A stretch of DNA of 64,000 nt, taken from positions 1,364,001-1,428,000 of the forward strand of contig JAWNGF010000004.1 in the NCBI GenBank assembly GCA_037039685.1, read 5' to 3'. The position numbers were made by a program, and so were the translations under genes. This stretch comes from Ceratobasidium sp. AG-K (lineage: Eukaryota; Basidiomycota; Agaricomycetes; Cantharellales; Ceratobasidiaceae). A model generated the notes under the pieces. It did not search any database and was not told the origin of the DNA. It was given only the letters and a program-made list of their open reading frames with translations. This document shows, piece after piece, positions 35,772-45,959 of this stretch; positions within the stretch are counted from its first letter, which is position 1, and every line of letters begins with the position of its first letter.

Positions 35772-36551
35772 AGCGGATCGAAAGCATAGAGTAACTTACT
35801 TGTTCGCGCTTGAGTGAATTGAACGGTGTATGCGATTTGAATGAATATGATTCTAGCTGGCACTGATGCGCGGTTGGGTATAAATCCTGTCTCTTATTTT
35901 CAACAACAGAAATACAAACAACATCACACGCTGGGGCTTGTCAATGCTTCATGCTAAACACAAAGCATCAGTCGGTATCGATGGGATATTTGTCGTGAGG
36001 CACCCGTCAACCGTAAACTCGCATATATGCGCGAAAGCTGGGCCATGAGTCAGACGTAGCGACTTGCATCCCTTTCTATGTTTTGCACAGTAGCGTGCAG
36101 CGCTCGCACTCCTATCAGAATATGGATATGCACATATCATGAACCGTTCTTGGGCAGCCTTGTAGTGGCTCATACCATTGTGGTGTGCTCGTCGTGCACG
36201 TTAGTTCCCCAGCCACACCTAGATCTACAAATATCAAGACTGTGATGATTGATGACCGATATATCGATAATCAATACCTTGCAGTTGAACCAGTAAGAAG
36301 CCTCGATGCCTCGGTCTTGACCCCGAGGCGCACCATAGGAAGCGCACCTGCGCGCTACAGCTGCCGAAACAGAGGCCTGGCATGTTATATTATTGGAATA
36401 ACTATACGTTCTATCTCACTTTCCCTCAACCAACATGCCTCTCGGCCATATTCGCCGATCTTCTAAAAGAGGAATTTAATGAATAAATACGACCACTGAG
36501 GACGAGCTTGTGGATCAACTACCCCCTATCCCCTGTCATTCAATAGCTAGC

Positions 36552-37831
36552 ATGCCTAGCACAGTTCTTCTTACGAGCGGAAACGGCTTTATTGCCGCTC
36601 ATATTTTGGATCTACTCCTTTCCCGTGGCCACACTGTCATCACCACTGTCCGTGCTGAAGACAAGACATCCTACCTACGGCAAAAGTTCGCCGAAGGTGT
36701 GGGAAAAGGTCAACTCAAGTTTGCGATCGTCAAAGATAACACATCGCCGGGCGCATTTAACGAAGTTTTGAGCGCTAGTTCGTTTGACGCCGTATTGCAC
36801 ACGAGCAGTCCATACAATTTCAGCAAGTTAGTATGTTCGTGCTCATCCTGTCGGAAGCATCGCTGACCGGGATAACACGATTAGCACCAACGTCATCAAG
36901 GATCTACTCGACTCTGCAATCACAGGCATAACTGAAATTCTCAAATCGATCAAAGCACATGGACCAACGGTCAAGCGTGTGGTACTCACTTCATCATTTG
37001 GATCAATCATCGACAGGGGCGAGGAGAACCGGCCAGGGTACTTGTACTCAGAGAAGGATTGGAACCCAGTGAGGGCGCTCGTGCCTGGGTGAGCATTTGA
37101 TCTCACAACACTGATTGCTACTCTCGTTAGATTAGACTGGAAGAAGCACAGAAGGATCCTGCCTCTGGATATTATGGCTCCAAGACGCTTGCTGAAAAGG
37201 CTGCTTGGGATTTTGTCAAAAACGAGAAGCCTGGATTTGAGTTGACTACGATTTGCCCGCCTCTGGTGAGTATATGCGTAAACGGAACGTCGAGCCTAGA
37301 CTTATTCGGTGACGTAGATTTATGGGCCAGCGTTACAAGAAGTCAAATCTATGAGCAGCTTGAGTCCATCTAGCGCTGATTTTTATGCCGTATTTAGTGG
37401 GCAGAGTAAAGAGCTTACCAACCAGGGTGTATGGTTTTGGACCGATGTGCGGAATGTAGCTCAAGCGCATGTCGCTGCGTTTGTAAGTGTTGGGAGACAA
37501 CAAAGCCTTTACGTCGATGTTGAAAAAAACGGCAATACCAGGAAAAACCCGAAGCTGCGGGAGAGCGGTTTCTTATTAGCGAAGGGCGATTCAAGACCAA
37601 CCAGGTTATCGACTATATTTGGAAATATTATCCTGAACGTGCCCAGGCCAGGACGTAACTAAGCGTAAGTATTTTTTTGATTATGATATTAACCACTGCT
37701 TGATATCCCTAGAATTACCCTTGGGCGAGTTTCCCGAAGTGGGAACATACTTTTCAGACAACAGCAAGTCGGAAAGCATCCTTGGAATAGAGTATATTCC
37801 GTTTGAAACCACGCTCAAAGATACGCTATAG
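36552..37831 (+). CDS. Diverged reductase paralog, frame-broken, possibly decaying
   Basis: Paralog of the left-arm gene, starting MPSTVLLTSGNGFIAAHILD. It keeps TVRAEDKTSYL, HTSSPYNFS, VKRVVLTSSFGS, GYYGSKTLAEKAAWDF and TDVRNVAQAHVAAF. After YPERAQAR the frame stops; one extra G in GG 37651-37652 would continue it as DVTK into the next intron. Further on the final exon meets TAG at 37829-37831 (DTL-stop), while the duplicated fragment at 40195-40415 has GGG there. Read-through would reach TGA at 37868-37870, about 13 residues later. So it is either an active gene with a slightly short tail plus an assembly error, or an early pseudogene. Confidence 0.65.
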
Positions 37832-37930
37832 CAGTTTATTGATCTCGAGAAAGTGTTTGTTGTAGAGTGACTCTGGTTGAAACTTAGATAGTTGTATGCG
37901 CGACCGAACGCTCATGCACAAGTGCTCAAC
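37707..37930 (+). repeat. Direct repeat, copy 1 (3' end of reductase paralog)
   Basis: The last exon and 3' flank of the middle reductase, from the ttacccttgggcgagtttcc stretch to cgaccgaacgctcatgcac. It is repeated in the same orientation at 40195-40415. The two copies flank the right inverted-repeat arm. Confidence 0.75.
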
Positions 37931-38363
37931 TAGCATGCACGACGAGCACACCAAAATGCTACGGCCACTACAAGGCTGCCCGAGAACAGCTCATGATATG
38001 TGCATATCCGCATTCTGATAGGAGTGCGAGCGCTGCACGCTACTGTGCAAAGCATAGAAAGGGATGCAAGTCGCTACTTCTGACTCATGGCCCAGCTTTC
38101 GCACATATATGCGAGTTTATGGTTGACAGAGTGTCTCGTCAACAAATATTTCATCGATACCGACTGATGCTTTGTGTTTAGCATGAAGCATTGACAAGCT
38201 CCAGCGCGTGATGTTGTTTGTATTTCTGTTGTTGAAAATAAGAGACAGGATTTATACCCAACCGCGCATCAGCGCCAGCTAGAATCATATTCATTCAAAT
38301 CGCATACACCGTTCAATTCACTCAAGCGCGAACAAGTAAATTACTCTATGCTTTCGATCCGCT

Positions 38364-39692
38364 TCAATTGACACCCAGCTCCTTCTCCAGGACCAAGAAC
38401 TGATCGAACTTGTCTTTCAGCGTCTTGTCAAAGGGGGTGTACTCGATCCCGAGGATCGACTTGGACTTGCTATTATCGGGACGATAGGTACCTTCTGCCG
38501 GATAACCATTTTCTGGAGAGCCTGTCAAACCGAGTCCCTGTTAATCAGCCATTCTATATGCACAGCCTTGAGGCAACTCACTCTTGGGCACTCCTTTGGC
38601 CGCCGCACGCTCGGGATAATGTTTCCAGATGAAGTCGGACACCTGACCGATATTGAATGCACCCTGGGTAATCAAGAAGCGCTGGTTTCCAGCTCCGGGT
38701 TTATCCTGGAATGCAATGCAAAATCAGTACAGCTAGATATAGTTAGGCTTAAAACAACATACAATCGCCTCGACGTGCGCCTTGGCGATATCGCGCACAT
38801 CTACACAGAGCCAGACACCCGGGACGGAAAGTGTTTTGGTTTGACCGCTAAAAATTCGATAGAATGGGGCACTGGACGTGTTGAGCTTGCTCATGTCTGT
38901 CACTTCTTGGAGAACCGGGCCGTATACCTAGTTTGTGAGAGCCATTTAGTATCGTATGTGACGATTAGCACTAGCGGCATACCATGGGTGGACAGAGTGT
39001 GATCAATTCGAAATGAGGTTTCTCGGTTTCGAGAAAGTCCCAAGCAGCCTTTTCGGCCAACGTCTTGGAACCGTAGTATCCAGCGACCGTATCCTTCTGA
39101 GACTCTTCATAAGTGATCTAAATACGTTGTGAGATACTGATATAATGCCATAGAAATGCATACATACTGGATTCCAGTCTTTCTCCGAGTAGACATATCC
39201 TGGGCGGTTGCCCTTACTGAGGTCCACGATCGACGCAAAGGAGGAAGTTATGATTACGCGTTTGACACTCGGGCCATGTGCCTTGACAGCCTTAAGAATC
39301 TCGGTCGTGCCTTGGATAGCGGGTGTCAGGAGGTCGTCGACGATGCTATTGCTATTAGGATACATGTGAGTAATCGTACAGCAAAGTAGAATAGTAAAAG
39401 CAGTAGAGGGCACTTACATAGTAAAGACAAACGGGCTACTCGTGTGCAACACTGCATCGAACGAGTTGTTCTTCAAAACCTGGTCAAAGGTTCCGGGCGT
39501 GGTGATATCTTCAACGATGGCAAACTTGAGTTGACCGCTCTCAACAGCGGTAGAGAACTTGTTGCGCAAGTAGTGAGTCTTGTTCTCTGCGCGGACTGTA
39601 GTTGTAATCGAATGACCGCGCTGCAGCAGTTGATCGATGATGTGTACGGCGATAAAGCCGTTGCCTCCAGTGAGTAAAACGTTGCTATGCAT
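38364..39692 (-). CDS. NAD(P)-dependent reductase, inverted twin of 34443-35771
   Basis: Same exon structure as the left-arm gene, starting MHSNVLLTGGNGFIA at 39692 and ending EKELGVN with TGA at 38364-38366. The GGNGFIA nucleotide-binding motif and the Y-x3-K pair in GYYGSKTLAEKAAWDF are intact. Differences from the twin include Gln-to-Arg and Gly-to-Val changes near 38830-38850, so the proteins are not identical. Splice sites and frame are kept, so both copies appear functional. A longer in-frame Met at 39758 is rejected because TATATAA lies at 39746-39752. Confidence 0.85.
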
Positions 39693-39745
39693 GGTTGATT
39701 CGGAAGATGTTTGGGTTGTGAGTCTGGTGGTGGCATACATCGACG

Positions 39746-39752
39746 TTATATA
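39746..39752 (-). promoter_or_regulatory. TATA box of the right-arm reductase
   Basis: TATATAA on the minus strand, 53 bp before the ATG at 39692, the same spacing as in the left arm. Confidence 0.55.
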
Positions 39753-39806
39753 GCGCAAGATGCGTCATGGCCGATCGGCTCCTCCACTATTGCTGAAACA
39801 GATCGT

Positions 39807-40194
39807 CCCCGGTTGCACTGTCAAAACCGCCCCACCTAAAATTAGGTGTGCGGTGCGGGTACGGATTAGATAGTGCACGCAGATAATTTAGGTGCGTGAC
39901 TCGCCTAATTTAGCTGGGTACGGGCCGAGTCACACTTCTGGCACCTTAACCATGTAAGCAAAAGCATGTAAAATCAGTCCTGTATCAGCAGAACCCTAGC
40001 TCGCACTCACCTAAATCTAAATATTAGTCCCATGTGTATTGCCGAGAAATCTCCACACTCGCACGGCTGCTGTAAGAGTACGTAAGGGTCACATATAAAT
40101 TTGGCAGTGCAGGTAAAATTACATGCGGGGGATATCTAAACTGCATACGAAGTCCATAAAATACACAAACCTATCCTTGCCTTGCCGATATCTC
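39807..40194. other. Non-coding segment with short palindromes between repeats
   Basis: No gene. It contains near-palindromic cacctaaaattaggtg (about 39834-39849) and aatttaggtg...cgcctaattt (about 39885-39920), plus gcgggtacgg-type strings. These could be eroded ends of a small hAT-type element (weak inference). It has no counterpart beside the left arm. Confidence 0.35.
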
Positions 40195-40415
40195 CAGAGC
40201 TACCCTTGGGCGAGTTTCCCAAAGTGGGAACATACTTTTCAGGCAACAGCAAGTCGAAAAACATCCTTGGAATAGAGTATATTCCGTTTGAAACCACGCT
40301 CAAAGATACGCTAGGGCAGTTTATTTATTTTGGGAAAGTTTTTGTTGTAGAGTAACTCTGGCTTAAACTTAGGTGGTTGTATGAGCGACCGAACGCTCAT
40401 GCACCAGTGCTCCAT
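40195..40415 (+). pseudogene. Duplicated 3' fragment of the middle reductase
   Basis: Same-strand copy of 37707-37930, keeping the LPLGEFP, VGTYFS and ILGIEYIPFETTLKDTL region and continuing into shared 3' flank to about 40415. No upstream exons are attached, so it cannot make an enzyme. Where the middle gene has TAG this copy has GGG, so the stop is probably recent in the middle gene. Confidence 0.8.
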
Positions 40416-40705
40416 AAATGCGAGTCTCTGGGTCGTTAAGCGCCAATGCTTCCAAGCAGCACCAAATACAAGCCATCAACGTAAATGACTCCTGATTACA
40501 GCCTCGTTCACGATCAGGTCCCGAGTTTGTGGCATGACTCGGTTTCTTTGAGCATTGCTTTGACCACTGATCTGGTTTGTGACTCCAACGATTATCTAAG
40601 GTCCCTATAAATTGTATGCTCTTGGATCGTTTGATATCAACATCACTTCGTCGGTCTGACACTTTGTTGTCTCGATCTCTTGACCAACCCAAACATTTAC
40701 TTGTG

Positions 40706-42181
40706 ATGAGCGGCAATAACCTGCGCCAACAACCTTTGACTAGTTTCTTCACGTCTCAAGGAGCTGGTCGTGGTCGCGGTGTACCCTCTACTTCAACCCC
40801 GACCTCCCAGCCATCAGGGAGTGAGCCAAGTGGAGAACACACGGAGTCAGCCGCACATGATGACGCTCCTGATAGTTCGCGTGCAAGAGGAAACGGAAGA
40901 GGTCGAGGTCGGGGCCGGGGTCGAGGTGGTCGTGGACGGGGTTCATCTCATAGCGGCCCACCAGCCGTACGTGCTGCCCGCGCCAAAATCGCTGAAGAAA
41001 TATTAGACTTGCTCTTCAAAGAGCCGTTCCGATACTCCACCCCCGACGGTACCACGGTTATTGTTCGTGATTGCGTACGAGAAAGCACGCGCAGTACCCT
41101 ATATTTTGGACCCAACGAGTTGCCTGCACCGTTGCCAATTGAAGATGGACTCGCTGGACGGCTAGCACAACTGGACGCAGGCGCCAAGCAGAAAGCCGGA
41201 CCCGACATGACGCGGCAGAGACACCAGTCTCCGACATGGGATATCGAAATGGATGATGTGACAGATGCACCCCCATCATATACTCCCTCGGACCCACAAG
41301 CTCGCGTAGATTTCACGCCCACTGGTTCACGGACAAAGTTTACGATTCTCGAACGGTCCACGGTTTCTGGTGCGCGGGAACTCGGGACCGTTCCGGATGG
41401 GCACACAGACACGTCTCCAGGGTGGCATATTCCAGCGTCAAGCAATGGGCGAGCGTCGCATACTGGCGTACTCAATTTCGCGTCGGCAATGAACCCCGGT
41501 GGTGGGTTCCTTGGTGGCGCGCAGGCACAAGAAGAGGCGCTCTGTCGGGCATCGACACTTTATGCGTCGTTAATTTCCGAGTGGTCGGAGAGTTTCTATG
41601 GGTACCATCGGAGGTTGAGAGGGACTGGGCGGAATGCAAGAGGTGGGCGCGGCAGGGGACGTGGCGCGGGACAAACAGAGCCAAGTGATCAGCCGGACCG
41701 GTCGGAGTACGAGCGAGGGGCATACACCGACGCGATGATTTACACGCCTGGAGTAATCATGGTTCGAGACGAGTGGGACGCGTGGGCAAGCCCGGTATTG
41801 GTGAATGTAGTGACAAGTGCGGCGGTCAATGCGGGCGTTGTGCGACAGCAGGCTCAAAAGGACGCGGAAGAGGAGGGAAGACAAGTGGACGAGATCGCGG
41901 TGGAGCTTCACGTTACTCAGCTAATGCGCTCCCGCATGCACCGGATATTGTCCTTGTTCTTGCAACAGGGCGACTCGAAGCTTGTGCTAGGATCCTTTGG
42001 GACTGGAGTCTTCCAGAACCGAGTACGGACGGTCGCTGAAATATGGGCCGAGCTGTTGGTTGTTCCGGGTGCACCGTTTGAGAATGCGTTTTCCGAAGTC
42101 GAATTTGCTATCCTTGGTCATGATACAATCACACAGTTTAGAGAGGTATGGGGAGCTATAATTGGCGACAGGGCTATGTAA
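40706..42181 (+). CDS. Microbial-type poly(ADP-ribose) glycohydrolase with PIP box
   Basis: Hydrolyses poly(ADP-ribose) chains from modified proteins. Intronless; starts MSGNNLRQQPLTSFFTSQG. QQPLTSFF (about residues 8-15) matches the PCNA-binding Q-x2-L-x2-F-F consensus. An RG-rich run follows (about 62-80), then ARAKIAEEILDLLF, YSTPDGTTVIVRD and TGVLNFASAMNPGGGFLGGA with AQAQEEALCRAS, that is the GGG-x7-QEE signature of bacterial-type PARG (TIGR02452/DUF2263). A second RG-rich insert interrupts the catalytic domain (about 41635-41690), followed by TDAMIYTPGVIMVRDE, VVTSAAVNAG and LVLGSFGTGVFQN. It ends GDRAM near 42181. The upstream in-frame Met at 40616 is possible, but the 40706 start puts the PIP box at the very N-terminus as in clamp clients. 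Confidence 0.88.
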   Translation: MSGNNLRQQPLTSFFTSQGAGRGRGVPSTSTPTSQPSGSEPSGEHTESAAHDDAPDSSRARGNGRGRGRGRGRGGRGRGSSHSGPPAVRAARAKIAEEILDLLFKEPFRYSTPDGTTVIVRDCVRESTRSTLYFGPNELPAPLPIEDGLAGRLAQLDAGAKQKAGPDMTRQRHQSPTWDIEMDDVTDAPPSYTPSDPQARVDFTPTGSRTKFTILERSTVSGARELGTVPDGHTDTSPGWHIPASSNGRASHTGVLNFASAMNPGGGFLGGAQAQEEALCRASTLYASLISEWSESFYGYHRRLRGTGRNARGGRGRGRGAGQTEPSDQPDRSEYERGAYTDAMIYTPGVIMVRDEWDAWASPVLVNVVTSAAVNAGVVRQQAQKDAEEEGRQVDEIAVELHVTQLMRSRMHRILSLFLQQGDSKLVLGSFGTGVFQNRVRTVAEIWAELLVVPGAPFENAFSEVEFAILGHDTITQFREVWGAIIGDRAM

Positions 42182-42431
42182 CATTTGTAGGAGCTGCTTG
42201 TGAACTAATGATTATCCACGGGCATATTCCCCGACCCGGCGTGGATCTCTGAAAAATGGTCGCATCGGAGCGTAAGAAAACCTGAGACCCTGAAACCGGT
42301 GCCAAGCGTTGTTCCCCGCGTCAGCTCTTAACCGCGACAATCCCTCGTTTCTCTTTCGCTCCTTGCACGCTAAATTCGATTATTTTATGGTCCTGGTCCA
42401 GTAGTTGTTTCTATTATTTATCTCGACCGCC

Positions 42432-45056
42432 ATGGCTGCTATCGAAGGTTTTGGAGGTGCAGGGGGCGTTGTTCTCCCAATGACCCTGTCGGGCGATGGT
42501 TACGAGGAAGCGTGAGTGTATTTTATCGCTCTTAATGTTCAAAGTTGTTAAAAAAAACACCAGTATCTATTCCGTCGCAGTGACTACGAGCTCTGGGTCA
42601 ACATTTGAGATGCAAATCGACTGTGGTTCATCAGACACATGGCTCGCTTCTTCTTCTTGCCGGTCTACGCCTTGTCAACGCGCAGACACACCACTTTATG
42701 GCTGGTCCGACACGACTATGGACTCTGATATCGCCTCTGAGTTTAACTACCTTATTGGACGTGTTCAGGGCAATATCGTTTGGGATACCCTTCGAGTTGG
42801 TAACTATTCCCTTTTGAATCAAGCCTTGCGTAGGTCTCTTTTTCTGGCTCTAATTAGGGCTTACGAGCTGATGTTTTGGCCAGTTTCAGCAGTGCAGGTT
42901 GAGAACGAACGGCTTTCTTCCCACTTTGTTGGACTCATCGGTCTGGCTCAAGAGTACAACTCCTACCTAGTTGCCCAGTTCGATGATCAACTTCAGTTTC
43001 CGGTGTCGACATTTCCTACCAAGCTCTTTACCGAGTCAACTCCACCCAACTCTCGAACAATCGGCATTACCCTCGAGCGACCAGACCAGTCAAATTCAGG
43101 TACCCCCTCGCTTCTGTCCATCGGGCGCCACCCATCGTCAGTAGTACCCGACCCGTCGAAGATTGTGTACACCCCAGTGGTCGGTGGAACGTATTGGAGG
43201 CTGCCCGTGACAGAGATTGCGGTTTGGACGGCGGGTGACTACGACCAGACTGCTGGTGCATATGGTCCTGGCCAAGTCAACTTGTTGACACTGGGTGCCA
43301 GCATCGTTTCAGGGGCGCATTCCATCTGGCCCACGGCAACGCTGGACACGGGAGGAGCACACATTGTTACCACTCGTCAACTCGCGAACATGTTTTGGGG
43401 TGCATATGGGATTGGACCTGCCTCAGATGGAATGTGTAAGTTCTCATCTTTTGGTTTTCGTGTCTAGTTCTATTTTAGGACCGGTCGCCTTGGCCGGCCG
43501 GACATCGGGCGAACTCTGCTGACGGTTTCTTATGTAGACTATGTTCCATGCAAGACACCGGTCAATGTTACTATCAAAATGGGGGGCGTAAATTATGCTA
43601 TACATCCACTCGACATGACATACATTCCTGCATCCAATCCATATTCGGGAAGTTGTGTCGGTGCTTGGCAAGCTTCGGATTCGCTCACCGTATCAGACAT
43701 GTGAGTGGCAAATGCTAACACATGTTCCATGGCTCACAACCTGTCATTTCGGTCTCACTAAGCGTACTAGGTGCCTCATTCCTGAGAAATGTTTATACCG
43801 TACTTCAGTACGATTCTCAAAACGCTACCCAAGGAAACTATGACCCGTCGACCGCCCGCCCTCAACTAGGCATGATGTCTCTAACCTCTTGGGAGACTGG
43901 CTTGAAAGACTTTTATCGTGTACGGGTCAAGGGCGAGCCTCTTGAATCTACAACGTCTGGTGGTTCGGGCTCCGGATCGGGTGGAGGAGGCTCCTCTGGC
44001 TCAAACAACGGGTTCGGCTCTACCGCAGGAAGCAAGAAAATGGGGGCGGGAATCATAGCCTTGATTGGCATCCTGTCGTTCTTTGGCATAGCGGCCTTTT
44101 TGTTTGGACTACGGTGGTGGATGATGAAACGACGGTGGAAGCGTATGCGTGAGACCGCCCAAGCCGGAGGCGCCGACACCGAAAAGGATAGCGTTGGTGG
44201 GGAGGCCATTCCTCGCCCGTCTCGCTTAAACAAGGACGAAGAGTACGATCGAGCCCATTCGGCCGCATATAATCGGGAGAGCGTTGCTTGGGACGTGGAC
44301 ACTGCTACAGTTGTTGGCCGCGGGAAGAACAGGAAGCCAGGGAAGACTCATTCGTTCGCTGGGTCGCGTGTGGGGCTGATGGGCGAGTGGGTCGAGCCGG
44401 ATTCGGATGAGGAGGACGGGCCTGGAGTGAGGGCAAGTGCTGGGATTGGAAGTTCAATGGCGAGCGGGAGCGCAGCTGAAGGGCTTTCCGTGAGGGAATC
44501 ATGGGCAACGGTCAAGCCACGGGAAGTGAGCGAACTCAGCGTGCTGGAGCGGGCGAACCGGACCATGTCGCTAGCTGGCGTAGGCGCGGGAGGCAACGTT
44601 CAGTTCATAGGCGGCAGCGTCGATTTCGGGCGACCGAGTTCCATGCCTACGGATATATCTCAAGCTGCTGAGTCTCCGGGAGGTGTCACGGGTCTCACGG
44701 GAACGGGGCTGCACCACCGCCCGACGTACTCGCGAGATGACTCGGTAGACGGTGGTGTAGGTGCTCCGTTGCTCGCTAGTGGATCGCGCTCACCACTCGC
44801 GCAGACGTCGTTTTCACCAGCGGATTTGGTCGTTCCAGGTCACGCTCGTTCAGGCTCCGTGCCGGCCATCGGCGACGAGCTTGCCCGAGCACGGCCAAGC
44901 GTGGACGTCGGGTCTGGCACGGAACCGACGCCACCAGTCCGCCCGAATGTCAAGATCCCACGTTTCAGGCCCACATCTGGCGAATCGACCCCTGTAAATA
45001 GAGGGAGCATGGACATTGCGAGTCCGAGTTCCCATTTGGACCGGCGGGCTCGATAG
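42432..45056 (+). CDS. Membrane-anchored pepsin-family aspartic protease with long cytoplasmic tail
   Basis: Family A1 protease. Starts MAAIEGFGGAGGVVLPMTLS; I see no signal peptide, so an upstream exon may be missing. The first active-site block is QIDCGSSDTWL, with Cys where most family members have Thr. SHFVGLIGLA and PSLLSIGRHPSS follow, and the second block is ATLDTGGAHIVT. Further exons give SGSCVGAWQAS and SVLGASFLRNVYTVLQYDSQ. Introns near 42512-42565, 42832-42888, 43437-43539 and 43701-43763. Then a Gly/Ser linker (TSGGSGSGSGGGGSSGS), one transmembrane helix (GAGIIALIGILSFFGIAAFL), a basic anchor MMKRRWKRMRE, and about 300 residues of Ser/acid-rich tail to 45056. Likely cell-surface or vacuolar; role unknown. 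Confidence 0.83.
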
Positions 45057-45959
45057 GAAGGATACCGGCCGGCCGTATGGATAACTTATTCTGCGCATTA
45101 GTTTACCACCTCGCATCCACTCTCATTTCCCCGTTCCGCATTCATGTTCACGATCCTGTTGACCTCCGCTCTTTTCCCCAACTGTGCATGCCGGTCGTCA
45201 CTTTACTTTCATTTCTCGTATCTCTTTGCTTAGTGACTTGTTAATCTTTCTTTTGGAGATTTGGATGCCTTCTCGGACATTTAGTGACCTTGGATGCGCG
45301 TTGAACTGTACAAAGTGTATTATGCGATCGGATATATAACCTCGTCGTTGCTCCCCAGAAACTTGGGTGAATTCTTTTAGGTCTGCGAGCTATGTGTTTC
45401 AGTATAGTCTCTTGTTATGGGCCGCTCGGTTACGGGGGGCCTCAGAACTCGCCGAGAATTAAATGGATTTCCCACACATTATTTCGTTGCCAAGCACCGA
45501 ACCAGCAACTTCTGATCCCAAGTAGGTTTCGCACTGTCCTTCAGTCAAGCTAACCAGTTATTCAGCTCCGAACACTGAATCTTTTCGATTTTCCCTGTCC
45601 CATTTTCCTACACGAGTTCTCCCATCTCGGCAAGTCGCTATTCCAATGCACTCCATGGTGTGTCGGACACCAAAGTAGCATGCTTTCTTTTACGGGCTCC
45701 GGAGTGCGTTATATTGAGCATCGTCAATGGACGAGTCACTTTATTGTAGTATAGTGATCGTGAGCACCTCCCAGTCGCGGACGAGGTTCGAAAATGAACC
45801 AACCACTTGTTGCCTCATATACAAACATACAACCGGAAGTGTGCTGTTATCATCAGTTTCTCTTGCGCGTTCTGACACACTCAACTGTCGAAAATCATCA
45901 ATGGGCCCTGGCAAGTCTATATTTCTCCAATGGAGCCAGAGGATCTACATATTCTGAGT
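45057..45959. other. Intergenic between convergent genes
   Basis: About 900 bp of 3' flanks. Part of 45540-45690 resembles 46000-46100 in wording (ctttgccc/ccccatt-type tracts, cactcyccca, gtgtcggacaccaaag vs gggtcaaacaccaaag), suggesting a decayed copy of the adjacent kinase 3' exon. No intact gene. Confidence 0.4.

Larger units (their letters stand above)
34323..36204. repeat. Left arm of long inverted repeat
   Basis: About 1.88 kb nearly identical, in reverse complement, to 37929-39806. The outer edge is the shared ggacgatctgYttgagcaa-like stretch near 34325, and the inner edge is the shared gtgtgctcgtcgtgca at 36182-36198. It holds one complete reductase gene plus its promoter and 3' flank. 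Differences between arms are mainly transitions. Confidence 0.85.
37929..39806. repeat. Right arm of long inverted repeat
   Basis: Reverse complement of 34323-36204. The match begins next to the end of direct repeat copy 1 and ends near 39806, just outside the reductase promoter. Beyond 39806 the sequence has no counterpart left of 34323. Confidence 0.85.
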
